This document shows positions 24,348 to 33,113 of a stretch of 64,000 bases of DNA, piece after piece. The DNA comes from Algoriphagus yeomjeoni. GTDB taxonomy: Bacteria; Bacteroidota; Bacteroidia; Cytophagales; Cyclobacteriaceae. The notes below the pieces were generated by a model. It did not search any database. It saw only the letters and a program-made list of their open reading frames with translations, and had not been told where the DNA came from. The first letter of the stretch is position 1. Every line of letters starts with the position of its first letter. The stretch is taken from NCBI RefSeq assembly GCF_003259505.1, contig NZ_QLLK01000017.1:1-64000 (forward strand). The letters run 5' to 3'. Made by a program: the position numbers and the translations under genes.

Positions 24348-26039
24348 TTACTTCTTCTTTCTATCCTCGAAAATCCTATCGATCAACTCGGTGTTTTTCC
24401 CACCGTTATATGAGTTATTCTCCTGAATGTAGTCTAGGTATTTTTCAATGTATTCCTGACTGAGCTCTGAACTGTCCCCATATTTCTCACGCAAGCCATC
24501 CAGCTGCTTATGTAAATCCGCTCTGATCTCTGCATAGGCAGGATCATCATAGACATTGGTCAATTCCATTGGATCCTTCTTGCGATCTATCAATTCCCAC
24601 TCGTCATTATCGAAATAGTAATGCACCAACTTATATTCCTTGGTGATGATCGCATAATGCCTCTTCACCATGTGAACCGAAGGGTATTCGTAATAGTGAT
24701 AGTAAACCGCATCCCGAGTCCATTTATCCGTGTCGCCAGTGAGCAAAGGCAATAAGCTTTCACCTTGCATATCTGAAGGGGCTTCTATCCCGGCAGCAGC
24801 TAGGAAAGTCTGCGCAAAATCAAGATTCTGAACCATCTCATCTGACTTCGTTCCCCCCTGCACTTTACCAGGCCAAGCCATTAATAAAGGAGTTTTAAAT
24901 GACTCATTGTACACGAATCGCTTGTCAAACCAGCCATGCTCACCTAGGTAAAACCCTTGATCGGAAGTATAAACGATGATGGTGTTTTCCATCAGGTTAT
25001 TTGCTTCCAAGTAATCCAAAACTCTGCCCACGTTCTCATCTACTGCCTTGATCGTCCCCAAGTAATCCTGCATATAGCGCTGATACCGCCACTTCATTTT
25101 GTCTTCCTCCGTCATGGTTGGGTAAGCTTTTTTGAAGTCCTCATTCACTTTCATGTAGGCTTTATCCCAATTCGCGCGCTGAGCTTCATTCATTCGGCCA
25201 ACCTCCCTATCAAAGGCTCCTTTGTCCCAGCCTGAGTTCTCTTCTATCCCCAGTTCATCCATCACCTCAGGATAAACTTTGGAATCTCCAGCCCAATGCA
25301 TATCAGTGAGCAAATTCATTTCTGCTTCTTTTGCAGCTCTACCTCTTCCCGAGTAATCATCGAAAAGCGTCGCAGGTTCTTTGAATGTTCGTTGAGTAAA
25401 CTCATCCACATGTCGCTCTGCAGGAAGCCACTCTCGGTGAGGAGCTTTATGCAAATACATCAACATAAACGGCTGATCTGCCTTGCGCTCATTTTGCAAC
25501 CAATCCAAGGTCATGTCAGTGATGATATCCGTCACATAACCTTCCACCTTGATATTTCCTTCATTTTTGGTGATAAAATCAGGATTGTAATACGCTCCCT
25601 GGCCTGGTAAAATCTTAAATTGATCAAAGCCTTTTGGATTGTTACCAAAGTGAAGCTTACCGAACATGGCGGTCTGATATCCTGCGTCATGAAGAATCTG
25701 AGGGAAAGTCACATTCGTGGTATCAAAAGGAAAGTGATTGTCCACCTTGCCGTTGATATGTGAGTGCTTGCCTGTCAAAATAGTCGCTCTCGAAGGCGCA
25801 CAGATTGAATTGGTGACTGAGGCATTGGTGAAAAGCATCCCCATTTTCGCAATTCGATCAATATTCGGAGTTTCGATCAGGGTATTGTCATAAGCGGAAA
25901 TCGCTTGATACGCATGATCATCTGACATGATAAACACGATATTTGGCCGCTCGGCTGTCTTTGCCGCTTCTTCAGTCTTGCAGGAAAAAGCAAGAACAGC
26001 CAAGGAGCCTAATAAAATGGATTTTAAAATATGCTTCAT
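24348..26039 (-). CDS. S1-family sulfatase 1 (lipoprotein)
   Basis: A type I sulfatase that would remove sulfate esters from a sugar in the periplasm or at the outer membrane. The 563 residues start with a lipoprotein signal (cysteine 20 in 'LAFSC'), then 'RPNIVFIMSDDHAYQ' metal ligands and the maturation motif 'CAPSRATILTG' (C80, converted to formylglycine). 'GKHSHINGK', 'GYQTAMFGKLH' and 'PGQGAYYNPDF' follow, then 'YTSDQGFYLGEHGWFDKR'. The pattern resembles N-acetylglucosamine-6-O-sulfatase-like subfamilies (S1_11), though the substrate is not proven. It is a paralogue of the sulfatase at 27428. Confidence 0.93.
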   Translation of the reverse strand: MKHILKSILLGSLAVLAFSCKTEEAAKTAERPNIVFIMSDDHAYQAISAYDNTLIETPNIDRIAKMGMLFTNASVTNSICAPSRATILTGKHSHINGKVDNHFPFDTTNVTFPQILHDAGYQTAMFGKLHFGNNPKGFDQFKILPGQGAYYNPDFITKNEGNIKVEGYVTDIITDMTLDWLQNERKADQPFMLMYLHKAPHREWLPAERHVDEFTQRTFKEPATLFDDYSGRGRAAKEAEMNLLTDMHWAGDSKVYPEVMDELGIEENSGWDKGAFDREVGRMNEAQRANWDKAYMKVNEDFKKAYPTMTEEDKMKWRYQRYMQDYLGTIKAVDENVGRVLDYLEANNLMENTIIVYTSDQGFYLGEHGWFDKRFVYNESFKTPLLMAWPGKVQGGTKSDEMVQNLDFAQTFLAAAGIEAPSDMQGESLLPLLTGDTDKWTRDAVYYHYYEYPSVHMVKRHYAIITKEYKLVHYYFDNDEWELIDRKKDPMELTNVYDDPAYAEIRADLHKQLDGLREKYGDSSELSQEYIEKYLDYIQENNSYNGGKNTELIDRIFEDRKKK

Positions 26040-26325
26040 TTTTGGGGTGGTTTTTTGGGTATAAATGTTTGTCTTTAAAGATGTCAGTCGTAGAATTTTC
26101 TTTGGTTTGCTGGATGTCGGATGTCCGATGCCCGAAGTAGCATCAGTTATAGCTTTTACCTCTTCTTTTCTTCTCTTATTGCTTGAATTTTCATGCTAGC
26201 AGCAAAGCAAAGAGACAAAAACATCGTAAGAAATACTTAACTCTAGACTTCAGCCTACTTCCGTCTTCCGTCTCCCGTCTTCGGTCTTCGGTCAACTAAC
26301 ATCGGACATCGGACATCAATCCTCC
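26040..26325. repeat. Intergenic space with heptad and GGACATC tracts
   Basis: Three low-complexity tracts are visible: 26111-26137 (GGATGTCGGATGTCCGATG), 26258-26296 (tandem CTTCCGT then CTTCGGT heptads) and 26298-26320 (ATCGGACATCGGACATC). The unit matches tracts at 17300, 23426 and 27382. No gene is present. Confidence 0.6.
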
Positions 26326-26826
26326 TCATTCTTTGATAAAACTATCCTCAAACCTCAGAAAGTGGCAAGTATACCCATTCGGGTTTTTCACCAAATAATC
26401 CTGATGGTAATCCTCAGCCACCCAAAAAGGAGCAAAAGGCTCTAAAGTAGTCACCACCTTATCCGGCCATTTTCCAGATTCGTTGACCAAAGCAATCATT
26501 TCTTCAGCCTCGGCTTTTTCCTTCTCATTTTGGTAGAAAATAGCAGATCGATAGCTCGAACCCCTATCATTGCCCTGCTGGTCTACCGTAGTTGGATTAT
26601 GCATTCTGAAGAAGTAATCTAAGATCTCCTTGAAGGAAGTGACCTTAGGATCGTAGGTCAATTCAATTCCTTCCGCATGACCGGGATGATTTCTGTATGT
26701 CGGGTTTTCATTTTCTCCGCCTTGGTAACCCACTTCTGTATCAACGATTCCTGGGCGTGTTCTGAAGAGATCTTCCATTCCCCAAAAGCAGCCTCCAGCG
26801 ATGTATGCTTTTTTATAATTACTCAT
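26326..26826 (-). CDS. msrA: Peptide methionine sulfoxide reductase A
   Basis: MsrA reduces the S-epimer of methionine sulfoxide in proteins. The 166 residues carry the catalytic '[12 protein letters not shown]' near the N-terminus, 'GYQGG', '[20 protein letters not shown]' and '[11 protein letters not shown]', all typical. There is no signal peptide, so it is probably cytoplasmic. It is a single-domain form and no msrB is adjacent. It lies 32 bp downstream of the phosphatase gene on the same strand and may be co-transcribed with it. Confidence 0.95.
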   Translation of the reverse strand: MSNYKKAYIAGGCFWGMEDLFRTRPGIVDTEVGYQGGENENPTYRNHPGHAEGIELTYDPKVTSFKEILDYFFRMHNPTTVDQQGNDRGSSYRSAIFYQNEKEKAEAEEMIALVNESGKWPDKVVTTLEPFAPFWVAEDYHQDYLVKNPNGYTCHFLRFEDSFIKE

Positions 26827-26858
26827 TGTGTTTTGGTTTAGCGTTAATGCATTTTGGT

Positions 26859-27176
26859 TTACAAATACTGATCAACAGAAACTCTAATCATATCAATTAG
26901 TTCATTATCCATATACTGATAATCATCTTCAATATCCAGAATCACTAAAGTCTTATCTTCAATCTCATGTCTAAATTTTTGCAACAATCTTTGTTTATGC
27001 TTTTTCTCCATCACAAAAATTATGTCCGCCCACGAAATATTCTTTGCAGAAACTTTAATCCTTGCAGAGGGCTCTGTACCAGCTGATCTGACATTGAGAT
27101 CTTTCCTGTTTTTATAAATTGCTTCTGCAGTCGGACTTCTCCAAATATTTCTACTGCAAACGAATAGTATGTTCAT
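26859..27176 (-). CDS. Low molecular weight protein tyrosine phosphatase-like protein
   Basis: A 105-residue member of the low molecular weight phosphatase superfamily. The P-loop is '[14 protein letters not shown]' (Cx5RS) at the N-terminus, and '[13 protein letters not shown]' and '[16 protein letters not shown]' match family positions. The general-acid region is '[12 protein letters not shown]', somewhat different from the usual DP-loop and typical of a short Bacteroidota form. The protein is about 40 residues shorter than classical LMW phosphatases. Confidence 0.85.
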   Translation of the reverse strand: MNILFVCSRNIWRSPTAEAIYKNRKDLNVRSAGTEPSARIKVSAKNISWADIIFVMEKKHKQRLLQKFRHEIEDKTLVILDIEDDYQYMDNELIDMIRVSVDQYL

Positions 27177-27381
27177 CTTTCAAGCCTTAGATAAATTCAA
27201 ATTGTGTTGGATTATCAATTCTGAAAATTAACATTCTCGATTGTCAGATTTCATTTTCAAACTAAATAATTGCACAGTTGACCTGTTTTATTCCCTTTCC
27301 TGCAATACTTATTTTGACCTTCTGTACTATTTGATAAAAGCATCATAGGATTTGGCAGATGCTAAGTTCAAGGCTACTTAG

Positions 27382-27424
27382 GTCTCCCGATAGCTATCAG
27401 GACGTCTCCTGTCTCCCGTCTTCC
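27382..27424. repeat. CCCGATAGCTATC palindrome and heptad tract
   Basis: CCCGATAGCTATCAGGA (27386-27402) is close to the palindrome at 52626-52638. It is followed by GTCTCCTGTCTCCCGTCTTC, a degenerate heptad tract like those at 17300 and 26258. Confidence 0.55.
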
Positions 27425-27427
27425 AGC

Positions 27428-29056
27428 TTACCCCCCATTCCTCTTATTATACACCTCCATGTACTCATCCAGGAATCGCTTATCATTAGCATCAGAGTCA
27501 CCGTACTTTTCACGAACCTCCACAAATTTCTTGTGCATCATTTCCCGCACTTCCGCATATGTTGGATCATCGTACACATTATTCATTTCGCTTGGATCTT
27601 TTTCCAAATCATACAATTCCCACTCATCGATGTCGTAATAGAAGTGAATCAATTTGTAGCGATCTGTGGCCACTCCGTTGTGACGTTTCACACTGTGTTC
27701 AGCTGGGTATTCGTAATAGGTATAGTAAACTGCATCACGCCATTCCTCGCTTTCTCCACTTACCAACTTGCGGAAAGATTCTCCCTGCATTTCAGCCGGA
27801 GCTTTGATTCCAGCATAGTCTAGGAAAGTTGGCGCAAAATCAAGATTCTGAACCAACCTTTTGATGCTGGTTCCTGGCTTGATTTCCTTAGGATATTTCA
27901 CCAAAAGAGGCGTACGGAAAGATTCCTCGTACATAAAGCGCTTGTCAAACCAGCCATGCTCACCCAAGTAAAACCCTTGGTCCGAAGTGTAAACCACGAT
28001 GGTGTTTTCCGCCAAACCATTTGCCTCTAAGTAATCCAGCACCTCGCCTACTCCATCATCAACAGACTTGATCGTGCGTAAGTAATTTTTGATGTAACGA
28101 TTATACTTCCAAAGTGCAATCTCCCTCTTCTTCTCTACGCTTAGCGCCTTCTCATCCAATTGCCCATAAGCCTTCAGAAAAGCGGCATTCTTTGGGTCAA
28201 AAGCCTCTCTCCAAGCTTTCAACTGCTCAGGATTGAATCTCTTTAAATCTCCAGCCAAGCCAGTGCTATCTCCATAGGGATTTACTTCCAACATCAAGTC
28301 ACGTCCCCAGCGCATGATTTCGTCTATTTCCATTTCCTGCTCTTTGGCAGCAGTTCCTCTCCCCTGATAGTTTGTCTCCTCGTCAAAGAAGTTAGCCGGC
28401 GGTGTGAACTCCATGTCATCATATAAGGTCAGATATTCCGGTGCCGGTTTCCAATTTCTATGAGGAGCCTTTTGGTGATAAAGCAACACAAAAGGCTTTT
28501 CCTTATCTCTTCCATTTTCCAACCAGTCCAGAGCCAAATCGGTAGTAATATCGGTGACGTAGCCTTCTATTCTTTTGGTCTCACCATTGATCAAAAAATC
28601 TGGGTTATAGTAATTTCCTTGTCCAGGAAGTACCATGGAATAATCAAAACCCTGAGGCTGTCCATCTAAGTGAATCTTACCGATCAATGCTGTGGTATAC
28701 CCATTGGCTTGCATGAGTTTAGGGAAATTATCCTGATCCCAATTGAATGGCTGGATGTTATCAACTTTCCCATTCATAAAGCTATGTTTGCCTGTTAGCA
28801 ACACAGCACGACTTGGTGCGCAAATTGAATTGGTTACCGTAGCTCTGGTGAAAATCGCCCCTTCTTTTGCTATTCGGTCAATATTTGGCGTCTCGTTGAG
28901 CCCACTTCCATAGGCACTGATTGCCTGATAGGCATGATCATCGGCCATGATAAAAATGATATTGGGCCGCTCGGCTGGCTTTTGTTCTTCTTTTGGGCTA
29001 CAGCTCAAAGCTATAGCAGCAAAGAGGAATAGGATATTGACCGATTTCCAAGTCAT
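27428..29056 (-). CDS. S1-family sulfatase 2 (lipoprotein)
   Basis: A close paralogue of sulfatase 1: 542 residues, lipobox cysteine 19 ('ALSC'), 'RPNIIFIMADDHAYQ', maturation motif 'CAPSRAVLLTG' (C79), 'GYTTALIGKIHLDG', 'PGQGNYYNPDF' and 'YTSDQGFYLGEHGWFDKR'. It shares the 'LPGQG-YYNPDF' substrate-loop region with sulfatase 1, so both probably attack similar sulfated sugars. The conversion of C79 needs an anaerobic sulfatase-maturating enzyme or FGE, neither of which is in the window. Confidence 0.93.
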   Translation of the reverse strand: MTWKSVNILFLFAAIALSCSPKEEQKPAERPNIIFIMADDHAYQAISAYGSGLNETPNIDRIAKEGAIFTRATVTNSICAPSRAVLLTGKHSFMNGKVDNIQPFNWDQDNFPKLMQANGYTTALIGKIHLDGQPQGFDYSMVLPGQGNYYNPDFLINGETKRIEGYVTDITTDLALDWLENGRDKEKPFVLLYHQKAPHRNWKPAPEYLTLYDDMEFTPPANFFDEETNYQGRGTAAKEQEMEIDEIMRWGRDLMLEVNPYGDSTGLAGDLKRFNPEQLKAWREAFDPKNAAFLKAYGQLDEKALSVEKKREIALWKYNRYIKNYLRTIKSVDDGVGEVLDYLEANGLAENTIVVYTSDQGFYLGEHGWFDKRFMYEESFRTPLLVKYPKEIKPGTSIKRLVQNLDFAPTFLDYAGIKAPAEMQGESFRKLVSGESEEWRDAVYYTYYEYPAEHSVKRHNGVATDRYKLIHFYYDIDEWELYDLEKDPSEMNNVYDDPTYAEVREMMHKKFVEVREKYGDSDANDKRFLDEYMEVYNKRNGG

Positions 29057-29241
29057 AGTTTGGTGGTTTATTGAATTTTGAAATTAAAGCAATTTGATCA
29101 AAACCAGCAGGTTTATAGTATAACTATATCTGAATTATGGCGCCGATCATTCATCAAATTTAAGAATCATAGCTTATCTTAGGCCAATCGACCTACAATT
29201 GTTGCAATTCCCATTTTGCGGTTGATTTTAGATAATAAAAA

Positions 29242-30675
29242 ATGAAAAAGTCATTACTACTCGCTCTAGCTCTTATTGCCACGACCTCATTTGCGCAGCA
29301 AAAAAAGAAGCCGAACATTCTCTTCATTATTTCAGATGATTTGACTACTACGGCACTAGGAGCATATGGTAATGAAAATGCTCATACGCCAGCTATTGAT
29401 CAACTGGCAAAAGAGAGTACTGTTTTCACGCGTGCTTACACGCAATATCCTGTTTGCGGACCTTCGAGGGCATCTTTCATGTTTGGGTATTATCCAAATG
29501 CAACACAGACTTATGGCTATGTGAGTGGACGGGAAAATGTAGGAGAAAACAGACCTTCGATAGCCGAGCTTTTTAAGCAAAACGGCTATTTCTCCGCCCG
29601 GGTGAGCAAAATCTATCATATGGGCGTCCCTATAGATATTGAGAATGGCGCTGACGGCCAAGATGATCCAGCCTCTTGGACTGAGAAATACAATTCTCAA
29701 GGCCCAGAATGGCTGGCAGAAGGAGAGGCAGAATTGGTACAAAATAATCCTGACGGAAGCATAGAGCGAAAAGGTGGAAATGTGATGACAATCGTAAAAG
29801 CTGCTGGAGGAGATTTAGCTCATTCGGATGGAAAAACGGCTGAAAAAGCATCCGAATTGATCCGTGCTCATAAGGATGAACCCTTCTTTTTAGCTGTTGG
29901 GTTTGTGAGACCGCACGTGCCTTTTGTGGCTCCGGCAAATTACTTTGAGCCTTTTCCCTACCAAGGAATCAAGCTTCCTAAGCAAATTGAAAATGACTGG
30001 AATGATATTCCCGAAAGGGGAATCAATTACGTGACTAGTGTGAATGCAGAAATGAATTCAGTGCAAAAGCAGAAAGCTATTGCTGCCTATTATGCTTCCG
30101 TTTCTTATATGGATGCTCAGGTAGCGAAGGTTTTGTCCACCTTGAAAGAAGAAGGATTAGAGGACAATACCATTGTGATTTTCACTTCAGATCATGGCTT
30201 TCATTTGAACGAGCATGAATTCTGGATGAAAGTAAGTCTTCATGAAGAATCAGTCCTTGTGCCTATGATGATTAAGGTTCCTGGGAAAAAGCCTGCAACT
30301 TCCAACTCATTCGTTGAGTTATTAGATCTTTACCCTACGATTGCAGAATTGGCTGGATTGGACTACTCTAAAGTGATTCAAGGTAAAAGTCTAGTTCCAC
30401 TATTGAAAAATCCTGCCAAGAAAGTACGGGACTATGCTTTCTCGGTATCTCAAGGTGGAAAGTCATTTCTGATTCGAACAGAAGATTTTGCGTTCATACA
30501 ATACGATGAGGATGCAGGTTCAGGAATTGAGCTTTATGACATGAAAAAAGATCCAGAACAGTTCACAAATCTGGCAACGAACGCTTCATATAAAGCTATT
30601 GTAACAGATTTTCAACAGAAGCTAAGTGAAAAGCTCTTAGAAATTAGAACAAATGATTTGGGAATTGCTTATTAG
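29242..30675 (+). CDS. S1-family sulfatase 3, iduronate-2-sulfatase-like
   Basis: A 477-residue sulfatase with a cleavable signal peptide (MKKSLLLALALIATTSFAQ). The motifs are 'PNILFIISDDLTTTALGAYG', the maturation site 'CGPSRASFMFG' (C72), 'FVRPHVPFVAPANYFEPF' and 'FTSDHGFHLNEHEFWMKVSL'. The CGPSR site and the RPHxPF loop fit the iduronate-2-sulfatase-like branch (S1_7). It is divergent from sulfatase 2, with 185 bp between them. Confidence 0.92.
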   Translation: MKKSLLLALALIATTSFAQQKKKPNILFIISDDLTTTALGAYGNENAHTPAIDQLAKESTVFTRAYTQYPVCGPSRASFMFGYYPNATQTYGYVSGRENVGENRPSIAELFKQNGYFSARVSKIYHMGVPIDIENGADGQDDPASWTEKYNSQGPEWLAEGEAELVQNNPDGSIERKGGNVMTIVKAAGGDLAHSDGKTAEKASELIRAHKDEPFFLAVGFVRPHVPFVAPANYFEPFPYQGIKLPKQIENDWNDIPERGINYVTSVNAEMNSVQKQKAIAAYYASVSYMDAQVAKVLSTLKEEGLEDNTIVIFTSDHGFHLNEHEFWMKVSLHEESVLVPMMIKVPGKKPATSNSFVELLDLYPTIAELAGLDYSKVIQGKSLVPLLKNPAKKVRDYAFSVSQGGKSFLIRTEDFAFIQYDEDAGSGIELYDMKKDPEQFTNLATNASYKAIVTDFQQKLSEKLLEIRTNDLGIAY

Positions 30676-30889
30676 GTATAGGATCATTTCAATTTCCATT
30701 CAGCTATAAGCAAAGTTGCATTCCTATTCGTTGATAAACTTACCAATAACAAAAGGACTCTGATTGAATAAAAATGCTAATGATTTAAAAATAAATTGGC
30801 TTGGTGGCTTTACAAAAGGGGTTTTAGTCCTCTTTTTAGTATTTAGGCTATATTAATGATTCAATTTTTTAAACTCTGAAACCTATACA

Positions 30890-31534
30890 ATGAAAAAAAC
30901 AATAAAGACCAAAGAGAAAATACTCCTGAATGCCATTGAACAATACAATGAATTTGGGGTACAGAGTATCACGAGCAGACACATTGCCAGTAAAATCGGT
31001 ATAAGTCACGGCAATCTGGACTATCATTACAAAACTAAAGAAGACATTATACTGGCAATCTATGATAAAATGAGAGCTGAAATGTCGGACTATTTTGTTG
31101 CCAGAAAGGAAAATTCCTCTTCAATAGAACATGTTCATTTACTATTGATACGTTTGGAAGAATTCCAATATAAATATCGATTTATCAACTTGGATGTTTT
31201 GGAAATCAGCAGAGCCTACCCACAAATCGCCACGCTATTCCAACAAACTTCTGAATACAGAAAATTACAGATGGATTCTCTTTTCCAAGAGTTTCGGTCG
31301 AATGAATACATGATACAAATTGAGCCTGAGATCTTTGAGCAAACTCAACATATCATCCGGATCATCATTACCTTTTGGCTCTCTCAACGAGAAGTATTAG
31401 GCACAGCAAAATTTGCGGAAAAAGGTGCTATGGTCAAAAGTATATGGGCGATAATAAGTCCCTATTTAACAGAAAAAGGAAAAGAAGAACAGCAAAAAAC
31501 AATTGCCAAATACGGATATACCCAAATAACCTAA
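30890..31534 (+). CDS. TetR/AcrR family transcriptional regulator
   Basis: A 214-residue regulator with the N-terminal TetR helix-turn-helix 'ILLNAIEQYNEFGVQSITSRHIASKIGISHGNLDYHYKTKEDI' split over residues 10-52. The helical C-terminal half would bind a ligand. Its stop codon overlaps the start of sulfatase 4 by one base (TAATG), so both are one transcript and the regulator probably controls the sulfatase operon. Confidence 0.9.
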   Translation: MKKTIKTKEKILLNAIEQYNEFGVQSITSRHIASKIGISHGNLDYHYKTKEDIILAIYDKMRAEMSDYFVARKENSSSIEHVHLLLIRLEEFQYKYRFINLDVLEISRAYPQIATLFQQTSEYRKLQMDSLFQEFRSNEYMIQIEPEIFEQTQHIIRIIITFWLSQREVLGTAKFAEKGAMVKSIWAIISPYLTEKGKEEQQKTIAKYGYTQIT

Positions 31535-33021
31535 TGATCTCTAAACCTAGAACAATCGGATTAATCATAACCCTGCTTCTGTCACTTGTTGTTCAGCTAA
31601 CCTCAGCCCAGCAAAAAGCTATCAAACCTAACGTACTTTTTCTCTTTGCTGATGATCAGCGAGCCGATGCACTGGGAGCTTCCGGCAATCCTTACATTCA
31701 AACACCTAACCTGGACCAGCTGGCCTCAGAAGGTAGTCGCTTTGCAAATGCTTACGTCATGGGTGGAAATCACGGAGCTGTCTGTGCCGCCAGTCGGGCA
31801 ATGCTATTAAGTGGTAAAAGCCTATTTCATGTCTACGACAAACTCAAAGACGAGCGCACCATGCCAATGGATTTTGCTGAGGCGGGCTATTCAACTTTTG
31901 GCACCGGCAAATGGCATAATGAAAAAGAAGCATTCGAAGCAAGTTTTCAGCAAGCAAAAAATGTTTACTTGGGCGGGATGGCTGATCACTATAGTGTCGC
32001 TATGCGAGATTATGATGATAATGGTAAACTGGGCGAGCCAACTTTCAAAAGCTATTCAACAGAGGTTTTTGCCGAAGGCGCAATCGACTTCATCAATGCT
32101 CATGTGAAGTCAGGAACTGATAAGCCTTTCTTTGCCTATGTAGCTTTTACGGCGCCGCACGATCCTTATTCACCGGAAGCTGCATACATCAATCATTATC
32201 CAGATGGTTCTTTGCCTTTGCCTGGAAATTACAAACCCTTTCACCCATTTGAATTTGATAACTTAATGGTTCGAGATGAGCTACTTACTGGCTGGCCAAG
32301 ACAACCTGAGGTTATTCAGATGATCTTGTCTGACTATTATGCTTTGGTGACGCATTTGGATTCTCAGATTGGCAAAATTATCCAAACACTAAAAGACAAT
32401 GACTTATATGACAACACCATAATCGTCTATGCAGCAGATAATGGGCTGGCAGCAGGAAGTCATGGCTTGCTTGGAAAGCAAAGTCTCTACGAGCACAGCA
32501 CCAATGTTCCGATGATTATCAAAGGTCCTGGAGTTCCCAAGAATGAGACCTTCGATGCGATGGTTTATCTTTATGACCTTTACCCTACACTCTCAGAACT
32601 GGCTGGTTTGCCCAAGCCAAATCAGGTAGATGGAAAGAGCTTGGTTCCTATTTTGGGAGGAAAAGAAAAAGAAGTAAGAAGTAGTCTATTCACAGCTTAC
32701 CGCCATACTGTGCGAGCCGTGAGAACTCCCGAATGGAAGCTCATCCGCTATCCAGAGCGAGATTATTTTCAGCTGTTCAATCTGAAAAATGATCCTTTGG
32801 AACTGAATAATCTAGCGGAAAACAAGGATTACACTGCTACGAAAGATGAGTTGATTACCTTGCTAAAAGACTGGCAAAAAATCTCGGATGATAGTGCAGC
32901 ATTTACGACCAAAGAAATCAAGCCTCTCGAGTACGATCCTGCAACTCTTACTAGAAAACCAGATCGCTGGCAGCCAGAGTATACGTTGAAGCGATATTTT
33001 AAGGGAATTGAGAAACAGTAA
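31534..33021 (+). CDS. S1-family sulfatase 4
   Basis: A 495-residue sulfatase beginning at the ATG at 31534 (coupled to the TetR gene); the longer frame from 31375 is an overlap artefact. It has a signal peptide ending 'QLTSAQ', 'KPNVLFLFADDQRADALG', the maturation site 'CAASRAMLLSG' (C84; an alanine replaces the usual proline, as known for some subfamilies), 'TGKWHNEKEAF', 'TAPHDPYSP' and 'YAADNGLAAGSHGLLGKQSLYEH'. This resembles choline-sulfatase/S1_16-like enzymes. The substrate is unproven. Confidence 0.9.
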   Translation: MISKPRTIGLIITLLLSLVVQLTSAQQKAIKPNVLFLFADDQRADALGASGNPYIQTPNLDQLASEGSRFANAYVMGGNHGAVCAASRAMLLSGKSLFHVYDKLKDERTMPMDFAEAGYSTFGTGKWHNEKEAFEASFQQAKNVYLGGMADHYSVAMRDYDDNGKLGEPTFKSYSTEVFAEGAIDFINAHVKSGTDKPFFAYVAFTAPHDPYSPEAAYINHYPDGSLPLPGNYKPFHPFEFDNLMVRDELLTGWPRQPEVIQMILSDYYALVTHLDSQIGKIIQTLKDNDLYDNTIIVYAADNGLAAGSHGLLGKQSLYEHSTNVPMIIKGPGVPKNETFDAMVYLYDLYPTLSELAGLPKPNQVDGKSLVPILGGKEKEVRSSLFTAYRHTVRAVRTPEWKLIRYPERDYFQLFNLKNDPLELNNLAENKDYTATKDELITLLKDWQKISDDSAAFTTKEIKPLEYDPATLTRKPDRWQPEYTLKRYFKGIEKQ

Positions 33022-33054
33022 TTGTAATTAATACTGAATTTATTTGTAGAAACA

Positions 33055-33087
33055 GTAAAAAAGGACTCCAAAATTGGAGTCCTTTTT
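33055..33087. terminator. Bidirectional terminator, sulfatase 4 / susD
   Basis: AAGGACTCCA and its complement TGGAGTCCTT (33061-33084) form a hairpin with A runs before and T runs after, serving both convergent genes. Confidence 0.85.
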
Positions 33088-33113
33088 CATTGATCAAATT
33101 CTAAAACACATAC

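Noticed and set aside
31375-31533. Long N-terminal extension of sulfatase 4
   Set aside because: It overlaps the TetR gene in another frame, and the ATG at 31534 gives a proper signal peptide and a stop-start overlap with tetR.
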